From Brachyhypopomus gauderio (lineage: Eukaryota > Chordata > Actinopteri > Gymnotiformes > Hypopomidae), in the NCBI RefSeq assembly GCF_052324685.1, contig NC_135228.1:15778611-15842610 (forward strand): a DNA stretch of 64,000 bases. The letters run 5' to 3'. Shown piece by piece: positions 1 to 15,111 of this stretch. The notes under the pieces were generated by a model that worked only from the letters and a program-made list of their open reading frames with translations, ran no database searches and was not told the origin of the DNA. Made by a program: the position numbers and the translations under genes. Each line of letters opens with the position of its first letter. The stretch's first letter is position 1.

Positions 1-1790
1 AGAGGTCTGTAGATACCGCTGCTCCCTCTGCTGGTTGAAAGATTCTTGCCCATCCAAAAACACCATCTTGTTTAATCGGTTTTTGAACATTGGAAAAGAA
101 ACTGGAGGCTGTTTTGCCATCATTATCAAATTCCTCCAAATGGTAGACTACAAATTTTGGTATTAACCGTAATTAATCATTCTCTCAGATAAGTTCTTGT
201 AAAAGGCTCCTTAGACTGTCCTCAGAATAAACTGAGCCAGATTGTAAACCCAATGGCTCACTGCTGCCACCTACAGGAGTGGAAGATATTACATCAGGCT
301 GTTGATAGGTCTATAGATTCAATAATAAACCATTAGTCCTTTTGTGAAGCTTTACCACAGCCACAGTCAGGTTTTAAAGAACTCAGCAACTCATACTCCC
401 AGAAGGCCTTGTGTCAGCAGATGATGCCTTTGTAGAGAACTGTTGCCGCAGTACCTCATTCTCCTGCCTCAGCAGATGGATCTCTCTCTGCAATCTCTCA
501 CGCAAGTTTTTGTGCAGGTCTTGCTAACGAAAGTCAATAAGCAATTAAATCACAGAAAAGTTTTGATATGAGTTGCATGTGCTGATTGTGACAAGTGATG
601 TCAGACATCCATGAACCATTATCTTGCAGTGGTACATTACATTTCACTGTGAATATATTTTGTACATAGATCAACCATGATGGTTTGTGCTTTACACGTT
701 GGGCTTTAGATTTAGTTTTGATCTTCTTTGCTTTGCAGGAATAGTGCAGTGTGTCCATGCTCTCTTGTTGGTTAGATTTGGTTTATCTGGTAGATTGGTA
801 GATTTGGTTAGATTTGGTTGATCTGCTTCACCCATATGTGCCAGCTCGTTCTCTTAGATCGAGTGATTTGAATTCACTGACTGTTCCACGTTCTTAAGAC
901 TCGTGGAGATCGAGCTTTTGCGGTCATTGCTCCCAAACTGTGGAATGCACTGCCCCTGTCTTTAAAGACCTACCTGTTTAAACAAGCATTTGGATAAATG
1001 GACCAGACAGAAACGCATTATGTCTTCGTGAATTACATTGTTTTATTTATATATTGTTTATATATATATATTGTTATATATATTTTAGTTGTATTGTGTA
1101 TATGTAAAGCACTTTGTGGCCTTTGTCTGAGAAAAGTGCTATATAAATAAATTTTACTTACTTACTTACTTACTTGGTTGACAGCAGGTGGACACACACA
1201 TCCAATCTTCAAAGAGAAACGCACAAATTCCAAAAGCAGCAATACACAACAACCTGTTTCTCATTTAAGAAGCACCAACATACCATGAGTGTAATGCCCA
1301 CACCCCCCAGAGAGTCAGACAGGAGCTGTGTGAGCATGCTGTCCCTGAACGGTATGTGTCCTCCTTCCTTTTTGGTGGCTGCCAGAGCAGAGATACATTT
1401 ACCTGTCAAGCACAGATGATCTGGAGTAAGATTAGAATCAATATGAAATGGTAGTACATTATTAGACTCCTCAGGCGTATTGCTCAAGGACTGACAGTGA
1501 ATCCATCAAACACATTACAAAATCCGCAAATAGTTTCAGAATTACTTTTTGACTGCCCACCATTGGGACTTGGTAATCAGGCACTAAGTGATTGCATTTT
1601 GTCCTCTGACCCGCCCAAGGTGAGAAGGCAGTGGTTAACGTTGCCCGTCTCCTCCAGAAGATCGTCGGACATGGCGCCTGTCCTCCCCCCTCTCACTTCC
1701 TGCCAGGTCCAGTTTGCAGAGCTTCCCCTGTGTGGCCAGGCCGTCCTCAGTCCGTGTCTGCATGATGGCTTCAAAACATGCATGAACAGT
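1..1790 (-). pseudogene. kif12: KIF12-like kinesin, decayed C-terminal half
   Basis: Reading the minus strand downward, about 1765-1682 encodes a kinesin switch II block (KLCKLDLAGSER) and 1665-1610 continues with TGAMSDDLLEETGNVNHC and LLTLG in a different frame, so one extra base lies between them at about 1682-1690. The next exon (1410 to about 1280) reads KCISALA then HIPFRDSMLTQLLSDSLGG and ends at a good GTATGT donor. 765-695 encodes the motor end (SMDTLHYSCKAKKIK). 526-411 is a coiled coil (LREIHLLRQENEVLRQQF-like). 258-200 reads SLRSLLQELI, stop, END, stop, LR, which lines up with LYGMLQEFMLENERLR of mammalian KIF12 with stops in two positions. The motor match is best to KIF12 (HIPFRDS, LLxDSLGGxGxTLM). 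The intron after LLTLG would need a GC donor, and the strand segment usually reading VACVSPS is missing next to an L2 insertion. Frameshift plus stops indicate a pseudogene; an assembly error could explain the frameshift but not all the damage. Confidence 0.6.
825..1175 (+). mobile_element. L2-type LINE 3' end fragment
   Basis: The segment translates, with damage, to the C-terminal end of fish L2/CR1-group reverse transcriptases (RGDRAFAVIAPKLWNALPLS, then LKTYLFKQAFG and a stop). It is followed by the typical 3' tail (AAAGCACTTTGTGGCC, then AAAAGTGCTATATAAATAAA) and a TTAC microsatellite at about 1153-1174. It is 5' truncated and sits inside the kinesin pseudogene, between its motor exons. 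Confidence 0.75.
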
Positions 1791-1799
1791 ACACAGAAT

Positions 1800-2105
1800 G
1801 TACTACATACAAGTACAGGGTTTCTTCTAATATCAGGGGACTGATATCTTTCGTGGGCATTATGTCCTCCATTTAATGTCTTCTTACCAGCATATTAGAA
1901 ATACAGATGCTTTGTATATGATTTTGGTATTTGAATAATATGTAAATACCAAAATTATCACAAACATTATTTTGATAGACCAGAAACATGTGTTTTCTGT
2001 GGTAAATCTTATAATTTAGTGTAAATCTAAATTATACATATGAGACACATGTATGACCCTATGTTGTGGTCAACAACAAAAAAAAGTGTGCATGTATTTC
2101 TTGTA

Positions 2106-2160
<55 letters not shown>

Positions 2161-4830
2161 TTGCCCATTGTAGATTTCCAGGTATGAAGAACAGAGATGA
2201 ACTTGCAGGTCTGATGTGTACCTGGTCCAATGATTATGAGATAGCTCTCTGCATTAGGCCCTGAAGTTTACTGTCCTGCTTCCTCCCAAGAACCTACAGG
2301 TCAACATAGCCCATGTCATACATTTCTATTATTTCTTTGTAGGTGTGAGAAAATTAACAAAATTTTTAAAGGTGCAAATATGCTTACTTTTAAAAGTTTT
2401 TATGGATGGTTATAAACAAAAATTGGAAAATACTGCTATGTGGTATACATAATCATTGTCTCTGTCTATGAATCACTGTTACATAGTATAATGTAGTTAT
2501 CCTCTTATGTGGCTTTAATTAAGCTACTAAATGAAGCCATTTACCATTACCATTTTATATGACTTTAACTTCAAGTTTAAACGACTGCAAAATATTTCCC
2601 ACCTCTGAATATTATGGAATGTTATTAACCCATTTTAATATTGTGGTATATCTATGGAGACTTGCTTTAAGGCCAGAGATTAATATCATGATAACTATGT
2701 CCAGTGTGTAGAGTGTCGAGTGTAGTCCAGTGATAGTGTATGTATTCCCTAAACCAGTTTGACCAAATGCAAAAACTGTACAGGAGTACCAGTCATAGCA
2801 AGAATAAGACAGACAAACAAGGGAATTGTTAACAGGAAAAAAGGAGAATGATCAGCTTTTATAGATCTAATGTGGTGGATTATAGATCTGGATGTGCTGT
2901 ATCTATCACCCAATAATAGCCAAGTCTATCCACCTTTTCTCCTCAAAGACATAATGCTGAGAGCTTTCTGGGCCTAGAGAACCATTTCAAGGATAAAGAA
3001 ATAAGAAATAAGATACATTGCAATTACAGCTTAGATTATACTATAATTAAAATTGCCCAAGACTGACCAACAGGATAAAAGAACGAGTTTATTTTTTCAC
3101 ACTGTGTATTTTGTTACCATCAGATTGTGTTGATCATGGCATTGTACAATCCTCCATATTTAGTGGCCTAACCCTGCTCAGATGGGAAGTGTGAAATTCA
3201 TACACAACACAGAAACCTAGAAACTGCTGTTTTCAGTATGTCATTTTCATATATGATCATGGATTTTACCTGACTGCCACAACAGTGTTTGACTCCACCT
3301 CCCTCACCATTACCTCGTTCTGCCTGAAATCTTTAGAAGATATTTACAAACTAAAACCTGTCAAGGTCAAACAAACAAGCTTTAAAAATGCATGGACATT
3401 TTTTTCTAAGAAAGCAGACAGTTTCAAACATCAAACTGGGGAATTAAGCCCAGCAGTGAGATTGGCATTGTGGTGTCGAAACATTATTTTTGACCCTCAC
3501 CACAGAGCTCCATCAATCTCCACTAGAAATATCCAGATGTGCTTTATGACCTGCTATTCTCACTCCATTCCTTTGATGTAACAATAGCAAAGAACATTGG
3601 AACACTGTCACATAGAACCTTTGTGTCTATTATCTCTGGGCAAAGGACAACCTCTGCAGCTCAAAGCAGGCCATGAATCAGCACTTAAACTCCAAAGAAG
3701 AACAAGAATACGTGTAGCCCTAACCTTCACCATTCACATTGGTTTTGTAGTTACACTTGGTACATATTAGATCATGTGGATTCTTTTGAATTTGCAATCA
3801 TGAGATGGCATTGAAATGCCCCATTGGAACGTCACTATCAAGTACTATGCACTGGAATGAAAGCATAGAAGACTGCTTAGCAAGGCTTGCTAAGCAAATG
3901 CTGATTATAAAATATGTCTGGGAGGAATATGTATTTCTGAAAATGCATTTATTCTTGTTTACAAATACTGTTGTATGTACTGTACTGCACAAGTGGAATT
4001 AGAGGTATAGAACAAAGGAGAGGCTGAAGCTGTTATCTTTACTATAAGCGAATGCAGGGGCCCCTATGCCTACAAAGTGAGATATTTAAAATACAGGTGA
4101 CTGAATGACAGGATAGTTTCCTTCTGGGATTGTCAGTGTCCCAAGTGGGGGTGGGTGGGAGAGTATACTTTTGATCTATTTAGGTCTATGGAATATGTAA
4201 ATTACTTCTTGCACTGTTCCCCCTCGTGGGTTTATGTATGAGGACACCAAGAGTTTTTCTGATGTTACAAGAGACGGTCATGAATTTTTATTCCGCTTCG
4301 ACATGGCATTATAGCAAGTTATTCTCTTATTCATACTTGTGATTTTACTGTTCGGTAATGTGGAGAGAAAATGAGAACAGAAAGTTTGCGCTGGAATCAC
4401 CTTTTATTGATTCTTCTTTAGCTGCCACTGCTATTTTTCTGTGATATATTTGCAAAGCATCATGGCCCATTTTGAATAAAAAATGGGCATATCTGTCTGT
4501 TGTAAAAGTGTGCATTGAAATACTCTCATGGTTTTTGTTTTCCCAGTGGACAAATTATCAGTGGTGGGACGCTCGTGTTTTGCCCTCAATCTCTCTCGTC
4601 CAACATCTCTTCCCTCTGTTGTCTTTGTGATGCAAATAATTGTTCTTGGTTCATGTCTCAGCATTGCATGAACCATTGCATGAACATCCTTTTAAACAAA
4701 TGTATTAATTGAAAAGAATCACAAGGGAGTAACAAAGAAGCTGATGTACATGGAGACAAACGTTCTTTCTCCCAGCAGTAAGATTTCACTTTATGTCTTC
4801 TAGCTTAAGACCGCTATGTGAATGTGCACT
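1800..4830. other. No gene recognised
   Basis: AT-rich sequence with a single GT microsatellite. I looked on the minus strand for the missing kinesin motor exons (neck, switch I, the NxxSSRSH motif) and did not find convincing ones. Short open frames at 3285-3581 and 4431-4676 have no recognisable domain. Confidence 0.5.
2107..2159. repeat. (GT)n microsatellite
   Basis: An uninterrupted GT dinucleotide run of about 24 units. Open frames crossing it (poly-CV or poly-TH) are artefacts. Confidence 0.95.
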
Positions 4831-4837
4831 GTAGCAT

Positions 4838-5047
4838 TTATCCACATTTGTGTGTACCAGGAAGTGGTGACCTGTATGCAATGGATCTTCTGTCTTTTCC
4901 TCTTTCTGAGGGCACGCCACTGACACGCAGGTGCTCATGACGTGTCATGGCCGTTGAACTTCTCCCTCCTCCACAATATGCAAACACCACTGTGTTTGAT
5001 GTGGAAACACACACAATATATCCCACTAGCCTGTGGAGAAATCTCAA
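4838..5047 (-). pseudogene. Possible decayed kinesin P-loop exon
   Basis: The minus strand reads NTVVFAYCGGGRSSTAMT followed by GVPSERGKD. This resembles the kinesin segment xTVFAYGQTGSGKTxTMTG followed by a GVP motif, in the right orientation and on the right side of the kinesin pseudogene at 1-1790. The GKT of the ATP-binding loop is not preserved, so it could not bind nucleotide. The resemblance is short and could be coincidence. Confidence 0.3.
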
Positions 5048-5471
5048 GGAGAGGAGTCAGTTCACATGCTCTGGGCGATAGTGCTAGCAGAGAGAATTTT
5101 TGATATGGGTCCAAAATTATGCCATGGGACTCCAACTGAAAGAGATTTGAGAGCTATGATAGATTATGCACAAATCCATGTCAAATATGTGTTTGAATAG
5201 CTGTGTTTGAGATTTGGATGAATTGCTTTTCATTGCTGGCGAAGTAGTTACTGAAGGTTACAACTAGAGCTTTCTAAATGAACTGATTACACCCTGTTTT
5301 TATCCCCTTTTTATGATTGTCATGTATCCAAAGTACTTTTGGCATCTAGCTTCTGTGTTTCAAGTTTTTTCAAGTTCAAGTTGCTTTTATTTTTATACAC
5401 ATTAACATTGTTTATCATCCAGTTCACCTTCTATACCATACTCTAACCCTATTTAAAGAATATCGGAAATA

Positions 5472-7088
<1,617 letters not shown>

Positions 7089-7099
7089 TAGTTTTTTAG

Positions 7100-9230
7100 A
7101 ATTCAGCGAAAATTCCAAGTCATTTTTAAACTAAAGTACAAACCAACATTTCAGAATTTCACTTTACTATGGTAATGTGCAGTATGCAGTATTTACAGTG
7201 TTTACTCAATCCTGATTTTTATAGCAACTTGAAAACAAGCATACAGTATATTGGATTCTGTCATGGTAAAGATTACACAGTGGGACTAGAGTGGCGTAGC
7301 TGACTGGGAATTGCTTGCCACATTCCAATGCTAAAGGAGGTGGTGACCTGCTTCGGGGCACAATAACAGTAGACAGAGCAGGAGAGGTGTGTTTTAACTT
7401 GTTTAAACTTCATTCATGGCTGTTCAGTTTTGGATGCTTGGCATAGTGATTGCATGAAAAGTGTAGTAAGCATGTAATTATGACTTTCATAACGGTACAA
7501 GTCCTTAGTTGACCTGTTTCTTTATTGGCATTTTTCATACAGCGTAATTAAAAAAGACAACTGACACACCTACTTATGAGATGCAATATTTAAATATTTA
7601 ATGCAACTTGCATTAATAATTTTTAGAATAAAATGGAAAGAACTGTGTTTACATGTAGGTAAACAGGACACCTTAAATGTGTTCAATGCAAAATTAACCA
7701 TAAACTTGTATGATCTATTTTCTGTTAGGATAAGATACCAATGGTAAACTATCAAATTTCTGTACATTTATATGACCCTCATTTCCAAAACCACAAAACG
7801 CTTAAGAAATTACAAGGAATTTGTATGTTAAAAAACAAACAAACAAAAAACGTAGTAAAGTCCATTTAAAATTGATAAATACTTTCACTCATATTGTAAT
7901 CAGCAGTCAACGGTATTAATCGTGTATTTATGCTATACTACTTGAGTGACATGTAAAGAGACCAATCAAAATGCTTCTCTCCAACAAAATGGCTTTTCGT
8001 GGCTACGTCAGATGAGTATACAACGTTGAGAATCATAAAACACTGGATGAAACTTCCTGTTAACTGTGCCACAATAAATATAAACCAAAACCCTCCAAAA
8101 GCAGTAGAATGCGTTTTTGTCGTTGTTATGAACCTTAATAAAGTACCCACTATGCACTCCTTGACGCTTCACGTGATTTCATGTTATCGCCAACAAAGAA
8201 CGGAAATATTGTTTTTACACTTTTTGCACATTATAAACGTCTATAAGTACAATATAAGTACATATTTCACATTCCACTGTACGTTTAGCACGATAAACAG
8301 CTCGCAACATTAGAGAGCCTTAGTCCACTCCCACATTCATATCCTCCCTCCCCACTAACCGTACTGTTAACGGGACAGTGTTTACCATGGTTGGTTGCTA
8401 GCATAGAACCATCATCAACCGGAACCGCACAAGTTCGGTGCATCTCTAAGTGCCAGACGGAACGGAATAAGGGTAATGTATCCGTTTTGGGGCTATTTGC
8501 AACGATATCTCTTAGAGGACACGTCATATGCAGTGTTTTGCTAATGTCATATATACAAAGTAGCCGAGGAACTGAAAACGTCAGTGCAAATAGTTACAGC
8601 ACCGTGTCGTCTGGGCTAACAGTACATTACATTTCGCTGTCTAACTCTGTTTTTAGTGCGCTAAACGACGAACACGAAACAGCATAGCTGCATAGCAGAC
8701 TGCCCTCCAGGTTAGTGGACGGAGATGTAGCTGTATCCGCTGTGACAGGCACTACTAGTTAATTCTAGCTGATGTCACATGACACAGCCTGCTTTTGAAA
8801 CAGAACTACTTGGCTACTTGGCTACTTCTCCAGAAACATAGAAACAGATTTTTGACTATATGTTGCAACCCTGTGTACTTTTGTTTGCATGATTATTTAT
8901 TTATTATCCTTGATCTTGATTTGAGTTGGGTTAGTCTACATCAGATATATCATTTCTACATCAGATATATCATTTCTATTTCTATTTTGCAGTATCAGTA
9001 TAAAGTTTTCTTCATTTGCCAGTCCAAGTACTAAACTTCAATGTACATTCTGCTTCAGTAGATTAAATTCAATGGATTGTGCTTTGACAGGTGTAAAATA
9101 TTGATTTATGGAACTTCTTTCCTCTGTTCTGCTCAGCTGGCCCTCAGTATCTATGGGCCGTTGAAATGAATGAAATCAGCTCAGATGTGACAGAAGTAGA
9201 GCTGCAGTGAAATAAATGGCCTCCTCTTTC
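7100..9230. other. Upstream region of aldh3a2
   Basis: No coding exon is recognised. From about 8280 to 8760 the base composition becomes more GC- and CpG-rich than its surroundings, which fits a promoter and a non-coding first exon of the following gene; CAG|GTTAGT at about 8710 could be its donor. A short direct duplication (about 20 bp, containing CATCAGATATATCATTTC) lies at 8938-8978. Confidence 0.35.
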
Positions 9231-9235
9231 ACAGC

Positions 9236-12200
9236 ATGTCTCGAGAGCAGAGGGCCGTGGAGCGTGCCAGAAAGGCCTTTTGTACTGGCCGCACCAAACC
9301 GATACAGTACCGCATTGACCAGCTCAAAAACCTGCAGCGCTTCATTGTGGAGAGGCAGAAGGATATCGCAGATGCCCTCAAAAAGGACCTCAATAAGGTG
9401 CGACACTGTCCAGACCGCCGTTTATATCGGAATCACTCAGAGTGTACCAAATTCAGTTAAATTCTGTTGTCATTTCATACAAGCACAGGTGTGTACAGTA
9501 CACCGAAATGGCACAACATGGCCATAATGGATCTGTACTTTGCCATGTCATTTGGCTACAGAATAATTCTGAAATGTATAAATTTAGCATGTGCGCTAAT
9601 ATTAGCATTTATATGATATTGGCATTTGCGTTTATATTTGGTGTGGGTTTCTCTCCTGTCAGAGTGAGTTTGGCACCCCTCTTTATGAGACCTTGGGGCT
9701 GGAGGGTGAGATCAACCTGGCCATGAGCAAGCTGGCGGAGTGGGCCGCCCCAAGACCGGTCACTAAAAACCTGCTGACCCTTTCGGATGAGGTGTACATC
9801 CAACCCGAGCCTTTGGGAGTGGTGCTTATTATCGGCGCCTGGAACTACCCGTGGGCTGTCACCATCCAGCCCCTGATTGGAGCCATCGCAGCAGGTGCAT
9901 TTAATGCTTGTGTGAGCTGACAGTGTCGGGTGTGAGTTAAAACCAAGCCTTTCATGGGCTGAAAAATACACAACTCTCAATACATTACAATACACAGCAA
10001 TTCAATACACTAATCAATTCAATATGTGTTTCTGAAAAGTGAGAATGCTGAGATGTGATTTAGTGTCTTTATATGTTGTTTAATATGCTTATTTATCTTA
10101 GCTGGCCTACTGCTAATTGATGGTCACCCTTTACCAGCTTTACTGCATGACATCAGTGTATTATACTGTGGTGGAACTGTTGAAGTCTACCACATTTTCA
10201 CCAAACTTCTTTGATGATTCCTGTGTGTTTAAACTAAAACTGTCCCACAAATTCATCAATGGAATAGAATATATTCTCTTTACTCTACTCTTTAATCATC
10301 TAACTATATTTTCCTCTGTTGGGTTTATATATTCTTGGTCATCCAAGCCATAGCCATGCCCACATCTAAATAGGAAGGAATCAGTGTAAAGGAACCTGAC
10401 CCCACATGGCACTGCACCTTGTCCCAGTCCCAGTGCTGTTTGCTAAGTGAACATAGTACACTTCAGGGTCCCTCCCTATAGCTGTTATCATTGTTAGGTT
10501 AGAGGCAGAGTCAGCACCCTGGTAGTCTTTAATCTCTCTGTGCTAAGGTTCACAATGATACTTGTAGAATGTTTTAGGCTTATCTCACTAAATATTTGAT
10601 CTCAAAATGAAGTTATTAAACAACTAGCTGTTCAGTTATTCACAATAATATCTGTTTCAAACTCAGTGTTACTAAATACTGTATATTACATTGTCATATT
10701 GTATATGACATTGTCATAATAACTACAACACTAATAATAATATTACCAATAATAATAATAACTGTATCTGTTCCATAATATATAGACTATCCTCCACAAT
10801 ACCTGTCACATTTGATATTTATAGTTTTATTGCATTTACATTGTAATGTACATATTTGACAATGTCATTGATTACATTCTGTTGCATTCAAACTGTTTGA
10901 GTGAATATGTGTTTAACTTTTAGGTAACGCTGCTGTAATTAAACCATCCGAGGTGTGTGTACACACCAGCAAAGTGATGGGGGAGATTCTGCCGTTGTAC
11001 ATTGACAAGGTTGGATATCATTAATCACTGTCATTAGGGTTATGCACTGGAAAAATCTTAATCATTATTCACCATGAAATTGCACTTCTGCCTTACTTTA
11101 ATCTTTTTGAGGTGTTCTTTACTTGTGGTTATGTAGTGGTTACCAGCTATTTAAATCTTGAGAGTGTTTCATTAGCTGTTGGCTAGCTAATATTGGAACT
11201 TCATTGGTGTATTTGTAAGGTTCTTTAGTTACTCTTAACGAGTCATTCAAGAAAGCAGAAGCCCAATGCTACACATGATCATCACATGACCACCACAAGA
11301 GTTGTTAGAGCCACCAGTTCCCTTCTACTGTTACCGTTTGTTTGACATGTTCACATGTGTGCAGCTCTGTGTCGGTTGATGTCAAGACACGGAGACATGC
11401 TGTCTGATTGTGATGTTGGTTGTTTCAGGAGGTTTACCCAGTCGTCACAGGTGGTGTCCAGGAGACCCAGGAGCTGTTGCGGCAACGTTTTGATTACATC
11501 TTCTACACGGGCAACTGCACGGTGGGCAAGGTGATCATGGAGGCAGCTACCAAGCACTTAACACCCGTTACCCTGGAGCTGGGGGGAAAGAGCCCTTGCT
11601 ACATCGACAAGAACTGTGACATCACTGTTGCCTGCCGGTGAGTCCAGTAAAGGAAGATGAATCAACATCAAGGCGAGATATGTGTTTTAAAACATCAGCA
11701 ACTGCTTCATTACTATTAGTAAGATCTTTTGGTATGTAACATTAGTTATTTTTTATAATAACTATGTGATGTCTGTGATTATAATAGCCGTATTGCTTGG
11801 GGAAAGTACACAAACTGTGGACAAACTTGCATTGCTCCAGACTACATCCTCTGTGAACCCAGCATCCAAGACAGAGTTATTGAAGAGATCAAGAAGAGTG
11901 TGAAGGTATGTTTACTGAATATAAAATCCACTATGGCCTCACATCAGAAGGAAAATGTATTGTCGCTTCGCTCGTCATGTCGGCTCTCTGTCAGTTATGA
12001 AAGGGAATTTAAAATCATCTGCCTCATTTTGGTGGCTTTCATTTCTCCAAGAAATTCTACACTCAAGATCCCAAAACCTGTTCAGACTACGGACGCATAA
12101 TCAACGAGCGCCACTTCAGAAGAGTGATGGCGCTGCTGGAAGGCAGCACTGTAGCGATGGGAGGAGAAAATAATGAGTCAGAGTGCTACATTGGTAAATA

Positions 12201-15048
12201 CACTAGGCAGCTATACCAGCCCTTAACCTTTTCTCTACAGCAGCAATGTATCAGCTGACTTAAGCAGACAGCCCAATGATTGTTTTAAAAACATATTTAC
12301 ATTTTGACACTAAACATATTGCTTTTAATTTGTTTAAAATTTTGTCATGAACTTGTCTAAAATGTATATTGTTTAACCCCCACAGCCCCAACAGTCTTAA
12401 GGGATGTGAAGCCAGGGGCAAAGGTCATGCAGGAGGAGATCTTTGGGCCGGTGCTACCCATCCTGTGTGTAGGAAGTGTGGATGAAGCCATCGACTTCAT
12501 CAACCAGAGAGAGAAACCCTTGGCCCTCTACATTTTCAGCTCAGACAACAAGGTGTTTACCTTTAAACGGGAAACTTGAACTGAGCTGAGGGGAATAGTC
12601 AGGCTTCTTGATTTTTTGTTAGTGTAACACAACACAAACAGCCAGACCCCCACACATGAAAGTGATCCTTACTGAAGAAAGGGCAATATGTATGTAGTGA
12701 AAAACAGGCCAAAACCAGCATAAGACGGTAACAACACCAGGAGGGTTTGTGAAAGGGATTAAACAGGGACAAAAGGCCAGTCAAAATCAGAAGGTAAAAT
12801 ACAAACAGGCAAAGGGGCAAATCCCAAAAAATAAACAGCAGAGTCAAACAGCAACAGCCAAAGCAACAGGACATACAACTCTGTAACTCTGTGTACACAG
12901 TGGTAATACCTTATAAGAACCTTCTAACAGGCAGTATATATAGGCTGTGGAGATTGTAAACAGGTGAAAACACTTTATTTATACTTTACTTGGGTTATGA
13001 AGCTCTGCAGATCAACTGGACAATATCTGAAGGTTGAACTTCACTTAATTCCACATGGTTTCACAAACTTAACTGCAGTTTTAAGTATGTTGTTTATCTC
13101 ATCATTTTCAAAACCAGTTAAACAATAAGCTGTAAATGGCTTTAAACAATTGTCTTTACAAATCCCTGACTGTGGCTTTAAAGTACTGTATAAGATCTAG
13201 GTCAGCTCTAAGAAAATGTTTGCTTATTGCAAAACTAAAATTCTTTTCTCATGTTCTGTTTTAGCTGATCAAACGTATGATCGCAGAGACCTCTAGTGGA
13301 GGAGTGCTAGCCAATGACTGCTTGGTCCATTTCTCAGTCAGCTCTCTTCCTTTTGGTGGTGTCGGTGAGTCATATCACCCTCAAATTGCATTTCACTGCC
13401 ACCTGTCTCCACTCTATTTAAGCAGATACTCTAAACTCATGTTGCAGTTCAAAAACATTTACTCAAAATACAAAAATATACAGCTTTGATTCGACTTATT
13501 ACCAGAGTTAACTCAACTGACATTGTTTTCATATTGACATAATTCCCCTATAATGCCAGACCTCTCAGTTTCAACCAGTGTTAAGGAAAACTATGTTTTT
13601 AAGGAAAACTATGTTTTTAAGGAAAACTATGTTTGCGGCTCCCCCTGCAGGCAATAGTGGAATGGGCAGCTACCACGGCAAATTCACCTTTGACCAGCTG
13701 AGTCACCAGCGTGGCTGCCTCATCAAGCAGCTGAAGATGGAGGGTATGAACCAGATGCGCTACCCGCCACACACGGCCAAGAAGCTCGGCTGGGCGCGCT
13801 TCTTCATCCTCAACCAGGTGGAACTGGGCAAACTGGGACGCTGGGCCTTGTTCGCTCTGCTCGCCGTTGTTGCCGCGGTGATGCTGCAGGTAAGAGCCAG
13901 GCCTGCTGTCTTCATGGTGATTATGGCACCGCATTGGTTCAAGAGATTCATGATTTTTGACACCGCTACATGTAGAATGCACACGCACAAACAGACTGAA
14001 GGGACGCTTTATTAGAGACACTGTATGGAAATTAGTGACCTCAGAGCAAATCATAAAATCAGGTGAGCAGGTTTTCCACAGATCGTTTTCATTGTGAATC
14101 CAGTATATAAGTCAGAATGGAAAAATCATTCTGATGAACAGGTGGTTCACTGCCAAGCAAATTGCAGCAGAATACAACACTGATGTTCCATCTAACTAAA
14201 TGCAAAATTCATTGTTCTGTAGCACAGATGGGCTAGTACAGCAGTTTACCAGTTCAAGCACCATTGCTGTCTAAGGGAAACAGAAAATTAAGTCTTCAGT
14301 GGCCAAAAGAGTGCAAAAGTTGGATTAATGAGCAATGGAAAAACATCACCAGATTTTTGTTGCATGTTGATGAGATGGTCAAAATTTAGCACGAGCAGCA
14401 TGAATCATTGAGACTTCAGGTATGAGTAGTACAGGGAAGAGTAATAGTGCAGGGAATGTTTTCTTGGCACACCTGGGTCCTCTAATACCTGTGGATGGAT
14501 GTTTGTATAGTCTACCAAAGCATTGTAGCTGATCACATTCATCCTTTCATGGCAGTTGTTTACCCTAAGGCAGAAGAACACTTTCAGCAGGACAAACTGT
14601 TACGGTTCTCAAGGCCAAAGGAGGTTCAACACGATACTAGATAGGTGTCTGTAATAAAGTGGCTGTTCAGTATATAATATTATAAATATATTGTGATGTG
14701 CGCGAACAAGGCAGCATCCAGTTTTAACCAACAGCACTTCTTTATTGGTAAACAGCTCTCTCCCTTACACAAACAAACAGACCCTCCTTCACTGTAGAGA
14801 AGTACTTAATTACACTAACAACCTGCGTCATAGTGCTTTGCATTAACCTCTGCTTATGGCTCTAACAGTCTGGTGGCATTAACTACAGTTAATAACAGCA
14901 CACAATATAGTGCCAGAAAAACAATATCCATCAATTAAGTTGGTAAACAAGAACTCGCATTGCATTATGGGAGGTGGATGCATACCCCGCCTCTCCTCTT
15001 ACCTTTCACACACACCGCGATAGAAGAGTCCAAGTGACGGTCGTCACA

Positions 15049-15111
<63 letters not shown>

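Noticed and set aside
3285-3581. 98-residue plus-strand open frame
   Set aside because: No domain, no homologous phrase and no splice chain; base composition is like the intergenic surroundings.
13578-14015. Separate 145-residue protein with repeated MFLRKT start
   Set aside because: It is an aldh3a2 exon preceded by intron sequence containing three copies of AAGGAAAACTATGTTTTT; the splice acceptor is at 13650.
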